A stretch of 64,000 nt of DNA from Oscillospiraceae bacterium (GCA_916988195.3 CAKASQ030000069.1:62001-126000), one strand, 5' to 3'; numbered from the stretch's first letter, positions 43,407-52,938 are shown. Numbers and translations: made by a program. The notes: generated by a model not told the origin, from the letters alone.

Positions 43407-43607
43407 ATGGAGAAAAGAAAACCGAATGACCTACCGCCGGAGCAGTGCTTGGCTGTTGATACCGATACCCTTTGCAAACTGTTGTGCTGTGGAAGACACA
43501 CTGCGGTACAGATTGGGGATCTTGCCAATGCACGCATTACCATGAACACCCGTGTCCTATGGAGTGTCCAGCGTATCAAAGAATATCTTTATGATATTTC
43601 CGGCTAA
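43407..43607 (+). CDS. xis: Excisionase-like small DNA-binding protein
   Basis: 66 aa, AAAGGAGG upstream. The segment LAVDTDTLCKLLCCGRHTAVQIGDLANA is a small helix-turn-helix in which the protein reads a leading strand pair and wing, followed by RVLWSVQRIKEYLYD, the layout of Tn916-type Xis and other MerR-like excisionases. It lies 52 bases before the integrase gene in the same direction. Xis proteins bend the element ends and direct the integrase toward excision. Confidence 0.82.
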   Translation: MEKRKPNDLPPEQCLAVDTDTLCKLLCCGRHTAVQIGDLANARITMNTRVLWSVQRIKEYLYDISG

Positions 43608-43659
43608 ATAACCATGCCAGTAAGGCGCACTACACTTTTATAATCAGGAGGTACCAGTA

Positions 43660-44892
43660 ATGGCAAAAGTGAGAAAAGACAACAAAGGACGAAATCTTCG
43701 GCCCGGAGAAACACAACGGGCAGATGGCAGCTATATGTATGTCTACAAATTAGGCACTAAAAAGAAATATCTTTACGACTCCGATCTCGCAAGTCTTCGT
43801 GTCAAAGAAAAGCAGATCAACAAAGATAAGGATGATGGCATCCGTACTCAGGAAGCCATGAAGCTTACCCTGAATGATATGTTCAAGGTCTACATGAATA
43901 ACAACATCAAACTGAAGCCCTCCACCAGAGCAAATTATCTTTACCTGTGGGACTTCTATGTGAAAGAAGAGCCTTTCGCTAACATGCCTCTGCCACAAAT
44001 CCACAGAAGTGATATTCTCGCGTTTTATACCAAACTGCTGAAACACGGTTTTGCTATCAACTCACTGGAGAGCATCAACACCATTGTTCACCCTACGCTT
44101 GAAATGGCCGTGGACGACGATTACATCCGCAAAAATCCCAGCAAGGGCATTTACCGCAAGCTCAAGACGGACGGCAGCGCTCCAAAGCCTAAACGGCGGA
44201 TCGCACTCACTAAAACGCAACAGCAGAATTTCCTGCGTTTTATTGCCAAGTCCCCTACATACAGCCATTGGCTCCCCATCATGACTGTGCTCCTTGGAAC
44301 AGGAATGCGTGTAGCAGAATGTACCGGCATTACCAAAAGCGATATTAACTTGAGCGAAAACACAATCTCGGTCAACCACAACTTAATCTACCGGGTCATT
44401 GACGGAAAAGCCGGATTTCACATTACCACTCCCAAAACTGAGAGCGGTACACGAATTATCCCTATCCTCTATCCAGAGGTGGCCGAGCAGCTTCGCCTCC
44501 AGATTGAAACCATCGACGCATTGTATCCAGACGATCAACTGGTGTTAGGAGGAGTTCACGGTTTTGTTTTCCGCAACCGAACCGGCTCATTCATGAGCGC
44601 CCACAATATCAATCGGGCGATTGAGAGAATCAGCGTAACTTACAACATGGAGGAAATGGATCAGGCTGAACTGGAAGACCGTGAACCGGATCTGCTCCCT
44701 CATTTTAGTGTTCACAACTTGCGGCACACCTTCTGTACCCGGCTCTGCGAAAGCACCAACGATGTTAAATTCATTCAGCAAGTCATGGGGCATGCCGATT
44801 TCTCTACTACAATGGACATCTACACCCATATCACACAAGAGAATATGCAGGAGAAGGCAAAAAACATTAGTGTGAACATGAAGCTGATGTAA
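43660..44892 (+). CDS. int: Tyrosine recombinase integrase (Tn916-Int type)
   Basis: 410 aa, AGGAGG upstream. An N-terminal arm-binding domain (about 1-65) with GSYMYVYKLGTKKKYLY, a SAM-like core-binding domain (about 75-175), and a catalytic domain with Arg in GTGMRVAEC, Lys in TTPKTESGTR, His-x-x-Arg in VHNLRHTFC, His in MGHADFSTT and the nucleophile Tyr in MDIYTHIT. All catalytic residues are present, so it should be active. It points at the 3' end of lysS, 128 bases away. Direct repeats between (44969-45011) could be its arm sites. Confidence 0.95.
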   Translation: MAKVRKDNKGRNLRPGETQRADGSYMYVYKLGTKKKYLYDSDLASLRVKEKQINKDKDDGIRTQEAMKLTLNDMFKVYMNNNIKLKPSTRANYLYLWDFYVKEEPFANMPLPQIHRSDILAFYTKLLKHGFAINSLESINTIVHPTLEMAVDDDYIRKNPSKGIYRKLKTDGSAPKPKRRIALTKTQQQNFLRFIAKSPTYSHWLPIMTVLLGTGMRVAECTGITKSDINLSENTISVNHNLIYRVIDGKAGFHITTPKTESGTRIIPILYPEVAEQLRLQIETIDALYPDDQLVLGGVHGFVFRNRTGSFMSAHNINRAIERISVTYNMEEMDQAELEDREPDLLPHFSVHNLRHTFCTRLCESTNDVKFIQQVMGHADFSTTMDIYTHITQENMQEKAKNISVNMKLM

Positions 44893-44896
44893 AAAG

Positions 44897-44933
44897 AAAG
44901 GCGAATCTGCATTTTATAAGCAGATCCGCCTTT
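44897..44933 (+). terminator. Terminator after the integrase
   Basis: Arms 44897-44910 and 44920-44933 pair over 14 positions with one mismatch, starting 5 bases after the stop codon region. The tail TTTCATATTGCTT is T-rich. The A-rich other side lets it also act on leftward transcripts from lysS. Confidence 0.72.
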
Positions 44934-44968
44934 CATATTGCTTCATCCGGTTTCGTAGGGTCTCGCGC

Positions 44969-45011
44969 AAAAGTTGTAGAAAAGTTGTAGTAACGCGATT
45001 TTTTGTAGTAA
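44969..45011. repeat. TTGTAG direct repeats next to lysS (probable integrase arm sites / att region)
   Basis: AAAAGTTGTAG occurs twice in perfect tandem (44969-44979, 44980-44990), and TTGTAGTAA occurs at 44985-44993 and 45003-45011. They lie between the integrase gene and the lysS stop codon at 45021. Tandem repeats of this size near the element end are typical arm-type binding sites of Tn916-like integrases. Confidence 0.6.
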
Positions 45012-45020
45012 ATGACCTCT

Positions 45021-46991
45021 TTAGTACAGCTTTGCTCCTGCCGGAATACTGTCATCCAGCATCAAAAGATTTAAGCCTTCCCGTCCGTCATACTCGTACA
45101 CTGCGGAAATCAGCATACCCTCGGAATCAATACCCATCATCTTTCTCGGCGGCAGGTTTGTGATTGCCACACAGGTCTTACCAACCAGCTCTTCCGGCTC
45201 GTAATACTCGTGAATACCGCTTAAAATGGTGCGTTTCCGGTCTGTTCCGTCATTCAGTGTGAATTTCAGGAGCTTCTTGGACTTCGGCACTGCCTCACAG
45301 GCTTCGATCTTAACCACTCTGAAATCAGACTTGCTGAATGTCTCAAAGTCTACATCATCTGCAAACAAAGGCTCGATTTTCACCTTGGAAAGATCAATCT
45401 GTACGCTTGGCGCGGACACGGTTGCAGCCTCTGCAGAACCATTTACCGCTGCTTTTTCGGCTTTGTTTTCAGCCCGCTTTGGTTCCAGGGTCTTCATTGT
45501 CGGGAACAGGATCACATCGCGAATCGTGTCCGCGCCGGTAAAGAGCATGACCGCGCGGTCGATGCCCATACCCATACCTCCCGTGGGGGGCATGCCGTAT
45601 TCCAGAGCGGTGAGGAAATCCTCGTCGAGCATTTCGGTCTCATCGTCGCCGCGCTCACGCTGCTCGACCTGCTTCATGAACCGCTCGCGCTGGTCGATCG
45701 GGTCGTTGAGCTCGGAGTAGGCGTTGCCCATCTCTGCGCGGCAGATGAAGAACTCAAAGCGCTCGGTGAGTCTCGGGTCGATTGGGCTGCGCTTGGTAAG
45801 CGGCGAGACCTCGACCGGGTACATCGTGATGAACGTCGGCTGCACCAGCTGCTCTTCGACCTTCTGATCGAAGCAGGCATAGAGCGCGTTGCCCCACGTC
45901 TTTTCGGCAGCCTCCGCCAGCTCCACGCCGACTGCCTTTGCCGCCGCAACGGCCTCCGCATCGTCGGAAATAGCGCCGAAGTCAATGCCGACGTACTTCT
46001 TGACGGCTTCGATCATTGTCAGCCGCGGCCAGCCGGGCGTCAGGTCGACCTTTTCGCCCATCCACTCGAGCTCATACGTACCGAGATATTTCTGGGCAAA
46101 CGTCGTATAAACGCCCTCGGCGATGTCCATCATGTCGTGGAAGTCGGCGTAGGCCTGATAGAGCTCGACAGTCGTGAACTCGGGGTTGTGTTTCGGGTCC
46201 ATGCCCTCATTACGGAAAATGCGGCCGACTTCATAGACTCTGTCCATGCCGCCGACGATCAGGCGCTTCAAGGGGAGCTCGGTTGCGATACGCATGTACA
46301 TATCGATATCGAGCGTGTTGTGGTGGGTAATAAAGGGTCTTGCCGCAGCGCCGCCCGCAATGGTGTTGAGAACTGGGGTCTCGACCTCGATATAACCCAT
46401 GTTGTCGAGATAATCGCGCAGGTGCTTGATGAACTGCGAACGGATGATGAAGTTCCGCTTGACCTCGGGGTTCACAATAAGGTCCACATAGCGCTGACGG
46501 TAGCGGGTCTCCTTATCCGTGAGGCCATGGAACTTCTCAGGAAGCGGAAGCAGGGACTTCGAAAGGAGCGTAATTTTCTTCGCGCGCACGGACATTTCAC
46601 CGCGCTGCGTCCGGAACACCTCCCCCTCAATACCGACGATATCACCGATGTCGTACTTCTTGAAGCGGTTATACTCCTCCTCATCCATCTCGTCCTTGCG
46701 GGCGTAGAGCTGGATGCGGCCCTCCTTGTCCTGCAGATCGCAGAAGGAGACCTTGCCCATGCCGCGCTTGGACATGAGCCGTCCGGCGATGGAAACAGGC
46801 TTGCCCTCCATCTCGTCAAAATGCGCTTTGATTTCCGCGCTGTTGGTGGTCTGGACAAATTTCGTGATCTCAAACGGGTTTCGTCCCTCGGCCTGTAAGC
46901 TTGCCAGCTTCTCCCGGCGCACCTTGATCTGGTCGCCGACGGAAGGCTCCTGCGCGGCAGGCTGGTTCTGGTTCTTCTTTTCCTGCTCCAT
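45021..46991 (-). CDS. lysS: Lysyl-tRNA synthetase (class II) with C-terminal tRNA-binding domain
   Basis: 656 aa against about 490-500 for a plain LysRS. It charges tRNA-Lys. Residues about 60-170 are the anticodon-binding OB fold ([18 protein letters not shown]); about 180-505 the class II core with motif 2 ([20 protein letters not shown]) and motif 3 ([15 protein letters not shown]), ending [10 protein letters not shown] charged Ala-rich linker (505-545) leads to a Trbp111/EMAP-II-type domain ([13 protein letters not shown], then [16 protein letters not shown], then [12 protein letters not shown]), as found at the C-terminus of MetRS. The DNA from about 45.49 kb to the stop has visibly lower G+C than the rest of the gene, like the adjacent element. 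It lies 39 bases after greA. Confidence 0.95.
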   Translation of the reverse strand: MEQEKKNQNQPAAQEPSVGDQIKVRREKLASLQAEGRNPFEITKFVQTTNSAEIKAHFDEMEGKPVSIAGRLMSKRGMGKVSFCDLQDKEGRIQLYARKDEMDEEEYNRFKKYDIGDIVGIEGEVFRTQRGEMSVRAKKITLLSKSLLPLPEKFHGLTDKETRYRQRYVDLIVNPEVKRNFIIRSQFIKHLRDYLDNMGYIEVETPVLNTIAGGAAARPFITHHNTLDIDMYMRIATELPLKRLIVGGMDRVYEVGRIFRNEGMDPKHNPEFTTVELYQAYADFHDMMDIAEGVYTTFAQKYLGTYELEWMGEKVDLTPGWPRLTMIEAVKKYVGIDFGAISDDAEAVAAAKAVGVELAEAAEKTWGNALYACFDQKVEEQLVQPTFITMYPVEVSPLTKRSPIDPRLTERFEFFICRAEMGNAYSELNDPIDQRERFMKQVEQRERGDDETEMLDEDFLTALEYGMPPTGGMGMGIDRAVMLFTGADTIRDVILFPTMKTLEPKRAENKAEKAAVNGSAEAATVSAPSVQIDLSKVKIEPLFADDVDFETFSKSDFRVVKIEACEAVPKSKKLLKFTLNDGTDRKRTILSGIHEYYEPEELVGKTCVAITNLPPRKMMGIDSEGMLISAVYEYDGREGLNLLMLDDSIPAGAKLY

Positions 46992-47030
46992 CGTTTTCCC
47001 TCAATTCTATCGTAAATTCTGGTTCTTTTC

Positions 47031-47504
47031 TTATCGTTCCACGCTCAAAATCTTATAGCGCAGCGTGCCGATCGGGGCCTCGACCTCGACGATCTCGCCG
47101 ACCGTATGGCCAAGCAGCGCCTTGCCGAACGGAGAGTCGTCCGAGATGCGGCACTCCATGGGGTTTGCCTCCTGCGAACCGACAATGGCGTAGATTTCTT
47201 CCTCTTCGGTCTCCATGTCGAGCACCTTGATCGTGCAGCCAAGGCCGATCTTGCCCTCTGCGTCCTCGTTCTCGTCGATGATCACAGCGTGCGCAAGAAT
47301 GTTCTCAACCTCCGCAATGCGGCCATAGAGCTTGGCCTGCTCGTTTTTGGCCTCGTCGTATTCGCTGTTTTCGGACAGATCACCGAACGAACGCGCTTCC
47401 TTGATCTGCTCGGCAACCTCTTTTTCGCGGGTCGTCTTGAGATAGAACAGCTCCTGCTCGAGCTCCTTGAGCCGCAGTGTGCTGATTTTGAATTCCTTTG
47501 CCAT
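47031..47504 (-). CDS. greA: Transcription elongation factor GreA
   Basis: 157 aa from the ATG at 47504, which has GGAGG upstream; an in-frame ATG six codons earlier lacks a site. The N-terminal coiled coil has GDLSENSEYDEAKNEQAKLYGRI in the usual place (landmarks GDLSENSEYDEAK and RIAEVENIL) with the acidic tip residues; the C-terminal FKBP-like domain has DDSPFGKALLGHTVGE. GreA rescues backtracked RNA polymerase by stimulating transcript cleavage. greA followed by lysS is a common Firmicutes arrangement. Confidence 0.95.
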   Translation of the reverse strand: MAKEFKISTLRLKELEQELFYLKTTREKEVAEQIKEARSFGDLSENSEYDEAKNEQAKLYGRIAEVENILAHAVIIDENEDAEGKIGLGCTIKVLDMETEEEEIYAIVGSQEANPMECRISDDSPFGKALLGHTVGEIVEVEAPIGTLRYKILSVER

Positions 47505-47598
47505 TTTTATATCAACCTCCATGGTAAAAATCCGCTTTTTTCGCGGTTACAAGCCTGAATTGACAGCGAATAGATTATATAATCCGCACTACGCGATG

Positions 47599-48798
47599 TC
47601 AAGAGATTTCGTCCGTCAAAATGCCGATTGCCGCCTGCAATTGCGTATCCTCTTCGTCCGGCAGCTGGCCATAATAGAGCTTGGCGTACGTTTCGTCGTC
47701 ATACTCAATTTCCTCGTCCGGGGTCACGCCGATATCGGTCAGGCTCCTTCCCTGCGGGGTGTAATATTTGCCGATGGAAATATTGAGATACGAGCCGTCG
47801 GAAAGCGGGAAGCCGGTCTGGAAATTGCCCTTGCCGCAGGTCTTCTCGCCCACGACCTTCGCCCAGTCGTATTCCTGAAGCGCCGCAGCGAAAAATTCCG
47901 CCGCCGAGTAAGAGTCCCGGTTCACGAGCACGACCATCGGAAGCTCGATGCACGCGCAATCCGACGTATCAGTCTGCGTTTTGCCCGCGTAGTCCTCGCT
48001 CTGGAAGACGGTTCCCTCTGGCAGGAGCTTATCGAGAAGCTTCACCATCTCGTCTTTATATCCGCCGCCGTTGAAGCGCACGTCAAATAAAAGTGCCTTC
48101 GCGCCCTGCGATAGCAATTCGTCGATGCACGCGCTCGTCTCCTCGAAGCAGCGCGTATCGAAGTTATTGATCTTCACGCAGCCGATATCATTGTCCAGCA
48201 TCCGGCAGGTCGCCACGTCGACCTTGATGCTCTCGCGCAGCACGTCACACTCGAACGTCTCGTCTTCGCGTTGGACCTTCAAATGCACGCTCGTTCCCTC
48301 TTCGCCCCGGACAATGTCGCGCGTGCCGGTCGTGCCAAGCTCAATGGTCTTCTGGCCCTCGGCCTCGAGGATGATATCGCCCACCTGAAGACCCGCTTTA
48401 TACGCAGGGCTATCCGCTGTGACCGATTCGATGCGAAGCCCGCCCGCGTCCTCGTCAACAATAATCGTAATGCCGATGCCGACGTAGGCGTTGTTCATGG
48501 TCTCCTTGTAGGTCTCGTATTCCGAGGCGCTCAGATAGTAGCTCCAACGGTCGCCCGTTGCTGTGACCATTGCGCTGGCCGCCGCATCGGCGAGCGTTTC
48601 CTCGTCGTAGCTGTCAATAAAGAACCGGTCCAGATACGCGGAAATTTCGCTCGTCTTATTCGTGACGGGCATGGCCTGAAGCTCCCCGTAAATCTGCGCG
48701 GAGGTCACGCGGGACGCCGTCATCCACGTAATCCCCAGAATCGCCGCAAGCGCGAACACGCACAGCACAACAAGCAGGATTTTCTGCGATTTTTTCAT
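47599..48798 (-). CDS. ctpA: S41-family C-terminal processing protease
   Basis: 399 aa. An N-terminal membrane anchor (about 6-27), a helical domain, a PDZ domain at about 95-185 (GIGITIIVDEDAGGLRIESV; SPAYKAGLQVGDIILE), and the protease domain with the Ser in VNRDSYSAAEFF and the Lys in GEKTCGKGNFQ. These exported proteases trim or degrade cell-envelope proteins from the C-terminus. It follows the M23 gene in the same direction, 90 bases apart, and so probably acts with the cell-wall hydrolase system of this cluster. Confidence 0.92.
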   Translation of the reverse strand: MKKSQKILLVVLCVFALAAILGITWMTASRVTSAQIYGELQAMPVTNKTSEISAYLDRFFIDSYDEETLADAAASAMVTATGDRWSYYLSASEYETYKETMNNAYVGIGITIIVDEDAGGLRIESVTADSPAYKAGLQVGDIILEAEGQKTIELGTTGTRDIVRGEEGTSVHLKVQREDETFECDVLRESIKVDVATCRMLDNDIGCVKINNFDTRCFEETSACIDELLSQGAKALLFDVRFNGGGYKDEMVKLLDKLLPEGTVFQSEDYAGKTQTDTSDCACIELPMVVLVNRDSYSAAEFFAAALQEYDWAKVVGEKTCGKGNFQTGFPLSDGSYLNISIGKYYTPQGRSLTDIGVTPDEEIEYDDETYAKLYYGQLPDEEDTQLQAAIGILTDEIS

Positions 48799-48888
48799 AA
48801 GCCCTCCCGGTTTGAAGAATATATCCCAGTAAAAATCTGCCCCACAGCCCGAATCCGGGCTGTGGGTGCGGAAAAAGCAAGGTTCTCG

Positions 48889-50175
48889 TTACGGCATGGA
48901 CACGTAGTTCATCGGGTTCACGTCCGAGCCGTTGTAGTAGATCGTGAAGTGTAGATGTGGGCCGGTCGACCAGCCGGTCGAGCCGACGTAGCCGATGGTC
49001 TGACCCTGCGTCACATAGTCGCCCACGGAGACGATGTAGTTCGTCATGTGACCGTACAGGCTCGAGTAGCCGTTGGCATGGTTGATCGTGACCATGTTGC
49101 CGTAGGCTTCATTGTAGCAGGCGGAGGTCACGGTGCCGGACTGCGTGGCATAAATCGCCGTACCGGAGCCTGCCGCGAGGTCCACGCCGTTGTGCCACTT
49201 ATACGTGCCGCTCAGCGGGTGGATGCGGTAGCCATACGCGTCGGTGATCGGAACCGCATAGGGAAGCGGATACAGGAAGCCTCCTGTCGAAGATGCTGCG
49301 GAGCCGGAGCTTCCGCTGTTCGACGGGACCTTATTGTTGTTCTGCCGGTTCAGCTCTGCCTGCCGCGCCGCCTCTTCCTTCGAGAGCGCGTTAAAGTAGT
49401 CCGTCTCGGTCTTCTTGATCTGCGCGGACATCTCGTCCTCGAGTTTTTCGTAGTTCTGATACTCTTCCGACATGGAGTCGTATTCTGCGGCCATCTGCAA
49501 AATCAGCTGGTCAGACTCGGCTCTCTGCTTCTCCATCTCTGTCTGCTGCTCAGCAAGATCGTTCTTTGCCTGCTCGAGATCATCCATCTGGGTCTCGAGC
49601 TCTGCGCGCTCAGTCGCGATCTGCGCGGCAACGTCTGCCATCTTTTCGAGCATCAGCTTGTCGGACTCGGCGATCTCGTTGATCATATTGACCTTGTCGA
49701 GAAGATCGGAGAAGCTGCTGGCGCCAAACAGGATCGACCAGTAGGAAATTTTGCCCGTCTCCTCCATCGAGCGCAGGCGGGTCTTGTACTGCTCGTTGAG
49801 CCGCGCCTCCTCGGCCTCGGTTTGCTCGAGCTCGTCCTGCTTCTGCGCGATGAGAAGGCTGTACTGCTGGATCTGTTCGTTGAGGTTTTCGATCGACTGG
49901 CGGGACATCTCCATCTGCTGGTCGATATCCGCCTTCTTTTCTACGAGCGTCTGCGTCTTGGCCTGATTGTCCTTGATGGACGACTGGAGCGCATCGCTCT
50001 GCTTTTTGAGCTCGGCCTGCTCTTCGCGCAGCGCAATAAGCTCCTTTTCAATTTCCTTTGAGCTCGCCGCACCAACCGTCATGATAAGTGCGCCCGATAC
50101 CAGCGAGCCAAGGATCAGGACCGCCAGCACAAGGCAGATGACCTTTCGTGCCGTGTTCCGTTTTCCAGAATTCAT
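48889..50175 (-). CDS. EnvC/PcsB-like M23 peptidase with coiled coil
   Basis: 428 aa. A signal peptide or anchor (about 10-33), a long coiled coil (about 38-275), a Ser/Gly-rich linker, and a C-terminal LytM/M23 domain with HNGVDLAAGSG (zinc His and Asp) and HLHFTIY (His-x-His), i.e. the active residues are present. The order ftsE-ftsX-M23 coiled-coil protein matches FtsEX-controlled peptidoglycan hydrolases or activators that split the septum. It starts 21 bases after the ftsX stop. Confidence 0.92.
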   Translation of the reverse strand: MNSGKRNTARKVICLVLAVLILGSLVSGALIMTVGAASSKEIEKELIALREEQAELKKQSDALQSSIKDNQAKTQTLVEKKADIDQQMEMSRQSIENLNEQIQQYSLLIAQKQDELEQTEAEEARLNEQYKTRLRSMEETGKISYWSILFGASSFSDLLDKVNMINEIAESDKLMLEKMADVAAQIATERAELETQMDDLEQAKNDLAEQQTEMEKQRAESDQLILQMAAEYDSMSEEYQNYEKLEDEMSAQIKKTETDYFNALSKEEAARQAELNRQNNNKVPSNSGSSGSAASSTGGFLYPLPYAVPITDAYGYRIHPLSGTYKWHNGVDLAAGSGTAIYATQSGTVTSACYNEAYGNMVTINHANGYSSLYGHMTNYIVSVGDYVTQGQTIGYVGSTGWSTGPHLHFTIYYNGSDVNPMNYVSMP

Positions 50176-50196
50176 ATTGTTCCTCCAAATTACCCA

Positions 50197-51084
50197 TTAC
50201 ACCCGCAGGAACTTGCGGATGGAAAGCATACTGCCGAACACGCCGACGACAAAGCCCGTGATGGCGTAGGCGATCGCGACGATCTCGATGCACTCGGCAA
50301 AGGGCACAACCGTAATGAGCTGCAGGGTGTCGATCTGCGCGATCTTGGACGCGAGGAAGTCATAGAGCCCCCACTCGAGAAAGAACGCGACAAGCGAGCT
50401 GATAAAGCCCAGAATCAGGCCCTCGACCACGAACGGCAGCCGAATGAAACTGTTCGTCGCGCCGACCATCTTCATGATCGCGATCTCCTGACTGCGCGAG
50501 TACATGGCAAGCTTGATAGTGTTCGAGATGATGAACATCGACACGACAAAGAGCACCACGATGATGACCATCGCCGCGATGTTCAGGACCTTCTGCACCG
50601 TCTGGAAGCCGTTTGCGATCTCATCGTGCGCCACGACCTCCGACACGCCGTCGATCTGCTCGAGCATCTGCTTGGTCTGCGTGATGAGGCTGTTGTCCTC
50701 CAGCGTCACGACGAACCGGTCGCGCAGGGTGTCGGCCTCGATGCCCGCGAAGAGCTCCGCATCATTCTGCGTGGCGACGAACTCGTCGAGCGCCTGCTGG
50801 CGGGAGACAAACTTTGCCTCGTGTACGTTTGAAATGAGATTGATCTGCGAGCCGACGGATTTTGCCTTGGCCTCGGAGTAATTCTCGTCGATGTAGACCA
50901 GAATTTCATTTTCCTGCTCGAGGTCCAGAATCATCACATGCAGGTTATAGAGGATGAGGCTGAACGTGCCCATGATAATCAGACACGCCACCGTCACGCA
51001 GATGGCCGCGAAGGACATGAAGCCGTGCAGAAACACGCCCTTGAATCCCTCTCGCAGCAGATAACCAATATTATTCTTCTTCAT
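50197..51084 (-). CDS. ftsX: Cell division protein FtsX
   Basis: 295 aa from the ATG at 51084 (MKKNNIGYLLREGFKGVFLH), overlapping the ftsE stop by 14 bases; the longer frame lies inside ftsE. Four membrane helices: about 20-45, 170-195, 215-240 and 265-285. The extracellular loop (about 50-165) after helix 1 is the part that contacts the peptidoglycan hydrolase. It forms the FtsEX complex that triggers cell-wall cutting at division. Confidence 0.93.
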   Translation of the reverse strand: MKKNNIGYLLREGFKGVFLHGFMSFAAICVTVACLIIMGTFSLILYNLHVMILDLEQENEILVYIDENYSEAKAKSVGSQINLISNVHEAKFVSRQQALDEFVATQNDAELFAGIEADTLRDRFVVTLEDNSLITQTKQMLEQIDGVSEVVAHDEIANGFQTVQKVLNIAAMVIIVVLFVVSMFIISNTIKLAMYSRSQEIAIMKMVGATNSFIRLPFVVEGLILGFISSLVAFFLEWGLYDFLASKIAQIDTLQLITVVPFAECIEIVAIAYAITGFVVGVFGSMLSIRKFLRV

Positions 51085-51760
51085 TGAGATAATACCCATC
51101 CATTCCGTCGCTGATGATTTTGCCCTCGTTGATGGCGACAACGCGCTTTGTAAAGCGGTTGACAAGCTCCTTTTCGTGGGTAACCACCATGACTGTCGTG
51201 CCGAGGGCGTTGATCTGCTCCAAAAGCATCATAATCTCCAGCGACCGCGCGGGGTCGAGGTTTCCCGTCGGCTCGTCGGCGATGATCATGCTGGGGTTAT
51301 TGACCAGCGCCCGTGCGATGGCGACTCTCTGCTGCTCGCCGCCGGAAAGCTCATTGGGAAGCCGCCGGCCCTTATTCTCCAGACCGACCAGCTCCAGCAC
51401 ATACGGCACGCGCTTTTTGATCTCGCGCTCGGGCGCGCCGATGACGCGCATGGCAAAGGCCACGTTGTCATAGACGGACTTGTTTTCAATCAGCCGGAAA
51501 TCCTGAAAGATGACGCCAAGCGTTCTTCTCAGATACGGGATGGCGCGGTTTCTGATTTTCTCGAGCGCGAAGCCGTTGACATTGACGCTGCCCTCGGTCG
51601 GCTGAAGCTCGGCGGTGAGGATTTTGATAATCGTGGACTTTCCGGAGCCCGAGGGGCCGACCAGAAAGACGAACTCCCCGTCTTCAATTTTCAAAGACAC
51701 GCCGTTCAGGGCTCTTGTGCCCGTGTCGTATGTCTTTACCACATTTGTTAACTCGATCAT
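51071..51760 (-). CDS. ftsE: Cell division ATPase FtsE
   Basis: 229 aa from the ATG at 51760 (MIELTNVVKTYD) with GGAGAAG upstream. It has Walker A GPSGSGKST, FQDFRLIENKSV, the signature LSGGEQQR, Walker B MIIADEPTGNLD and the switch His in VVTHEKEL. It powers FtsX. The gene begins 36 bases after the stop of the PucR-type regulator and is probably co-transcribed with it. Confidence 0.95.
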   Translation of the reverse strand: MIELTNVVKTYDTGTRALNGVSLKIEDGEFVFLVGPSGSGKSTIIKILTAELQPTEGSVNVNGFALEKIRNRAIPYLRRTLGVIFQDFRLIENKSVYDNVAFAMRVIGAPEREIKKRVPYVLELVGLENKGRRLPNELSGGEQQRVAIARALVNNPSMIIADEPTGNLDPARSLEIMMLLEQINALGTTVMVVTHEKELVNRFTKRVVAINEGKIISDGMDGYYLNEEE

Positions 51761-51796
51761 ATTCTTCTCCAGACGTAAGGCTTCCGGGCGCACGCA

Positions 51797-52891
51797 TCAG
51801 ATGATGCGGTTTTCCCGCGAAACCAGATACTTCTTGACCATCAGCGCGACCTTGAAGATGATTGCGTCGTCAAATTCGCGCAGATCGAGCCCGGTGAGCT
51901 TCTTGATCTTCTCGAGACGGTAGACCAGCGTGTTTCTGTGAACGAACAGCTTTCTGGACGTTTCGGAGACGTTGAGGTTATTCTCGAAGAACTTGTTGAT
52001 CGTAAAGAGCGTCTCCTGATCGAGCGTGTCGATGGAGTTCTTCTTGAAGACCTCAGAAAGGAAAATCTCACACAGGGTCGTCGGCAGCTGGTAGATCAGC
52101 CGGCCGATGCCAAGGTTCTCATAATTGATGATGGTTTTTTCGGTGTCGAAGACCTTACCGACCTCGATGGCGACCTGCGCCTCTTTAAACGAGTCCGCAA
52201 GCTCTCTCAAGTGGCTCGCCACCGTACCGATGCCGATGACGGTTTTGATGAAAAGCTCAGAATGCAGCGTCTGCTCGATCGTCTGGGCGATCTTGATGAG
52301 CTCTTCGCGCTCGGTGTTCGGCTGGATCTGCTTGACGACCGCGATGTCCGTCTCGTTGATGGACAGCACGAAATCCTGCTGCCGGTCGGGGAACATGCCC
52401 GCCACCACGTCCACGGACGCAACGTCGGCTCTGCCGACCTGCCGGATGAGGAACACCGCGCGCGGCACGTCAGTCACGAAATGCAGCTCCTTGGCGCGGA
52501 TGTACACATCGCCGGGCAGAATATTGTCGGTGATGATATTTTTGACAAACGTTCCCTTGTCATGCTTCTCTTCATAATAGGTCTTCGCGCCGTTGAGCGC
52601 CACGTAGGCCATGACGCACAGGCTTCTTGCGATTTCGTCGTCGCCCTCGGCGAAGACGGCGTAGTCGAAATACGCGCTCCAGCTGACCAGCGGCTTGAAG
52701 GTCTTCTTGTCGACCACGACAATGGAATCCGGCGCGCTGTTGAGCCGGATGACCGCCTCCGGCCATTTTTCGCCGATCAGGGACGTATCACTACAGGAAA
52801 TGACGTTGCTGTCGGCGTCGATCACGCCGATCATACGGTCGGTAGCTTCCTTCATCTGTACGATGACACTCTGAAAAATGCGACTGGACAT
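51797..52891 (-). CDS. PucR/CdaR-type transcriptional regulator
   Basis: 364 aa. The C-terminal 60 residues form the PucR helix-turn-helix (FFENNLNVSETSRKLFVHRN, TLVYRLEKIKKLTGLDLREF); the centre (about 150-280) is a GGDEF-like regulatory domain as in CdaR; the N-terminal part is a sugar-diacid-like sensory region. AGGAGG precedes the ATG at 52891. The ligand is unknown. Its position in front of ftsEX may be accidental, or it may control the cluster. Confidence 0.88.
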   Translation of the reverse strand: MSSRIFQSVIVQMKEATDRMIGVIDADSNVISCSDTSLIGEKWPEAVIRLNSAPDSIVVVDKKTFKPLVSWSAYFDYAVFAEGDDEIARSLCVMAYVALNGAKTYYEEKHDKGTFVKNIITDNILPGDVYIRAKELHFVTDVPRAVFLIRQVGRADVASVDVVAGMFPDRQQDFVLSINETDIAVVKQIQPNTEREELIKIAQTIEQTLHSELFIKTVIGIGTVASHLRELADSFKEAQVAIEVGKVFDTEKTIINYENLGIGRLIYQLPTTLCEIFLSEVFKKNSIDTLDQETLFTINKFFENNLNVSETSRKLFVHRNTLVYRLEKIKKLTGLDLREFDDAIIFKVALMVKKYLVSRENRII

Positions 52892-52938
52892 GGTGAGCCC
52901 CTCCTAATTGATTACCTTTTACACAAACAACCATTGAC

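Larger units (their letters stand above)
1..45020. mobile_element. Integrative and conjugative element, right part (left end outside window)
   Basis: The segment has lower G+C than the flank to its right. It ends with a Xis-like gene and a tyrosine integrase facing the 3' end of lysS, the usual arrangement for an element inserted in the 3' end of a housekeeping gene. It encodes PcfJ- and PcfK-like proteins, which are known from conjugative plasmids and elements, together with a primase, RecD-like helicase, YqaJ exonuclease and DNA ligase. Cargo is two ABC transporter/two-component modules and an unassigned three-gene operon. Relaxase, coupling protein and mating-pore genes are not in the window, so conjugation ability is inferred only. 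The right boundary is uncertain: the stop codon of lysS (45021) if the att core lies there, or about 45.49 kb if the composition break inside lysS is the crossover point. Confidence 0.85.

Noticed and set aside
1..45020. CRISPR array or tandem spacer-repeat structure
   Set aside because: The only regularly repeated sequence is the promoter box, which occurs singly before genes and not in an array.
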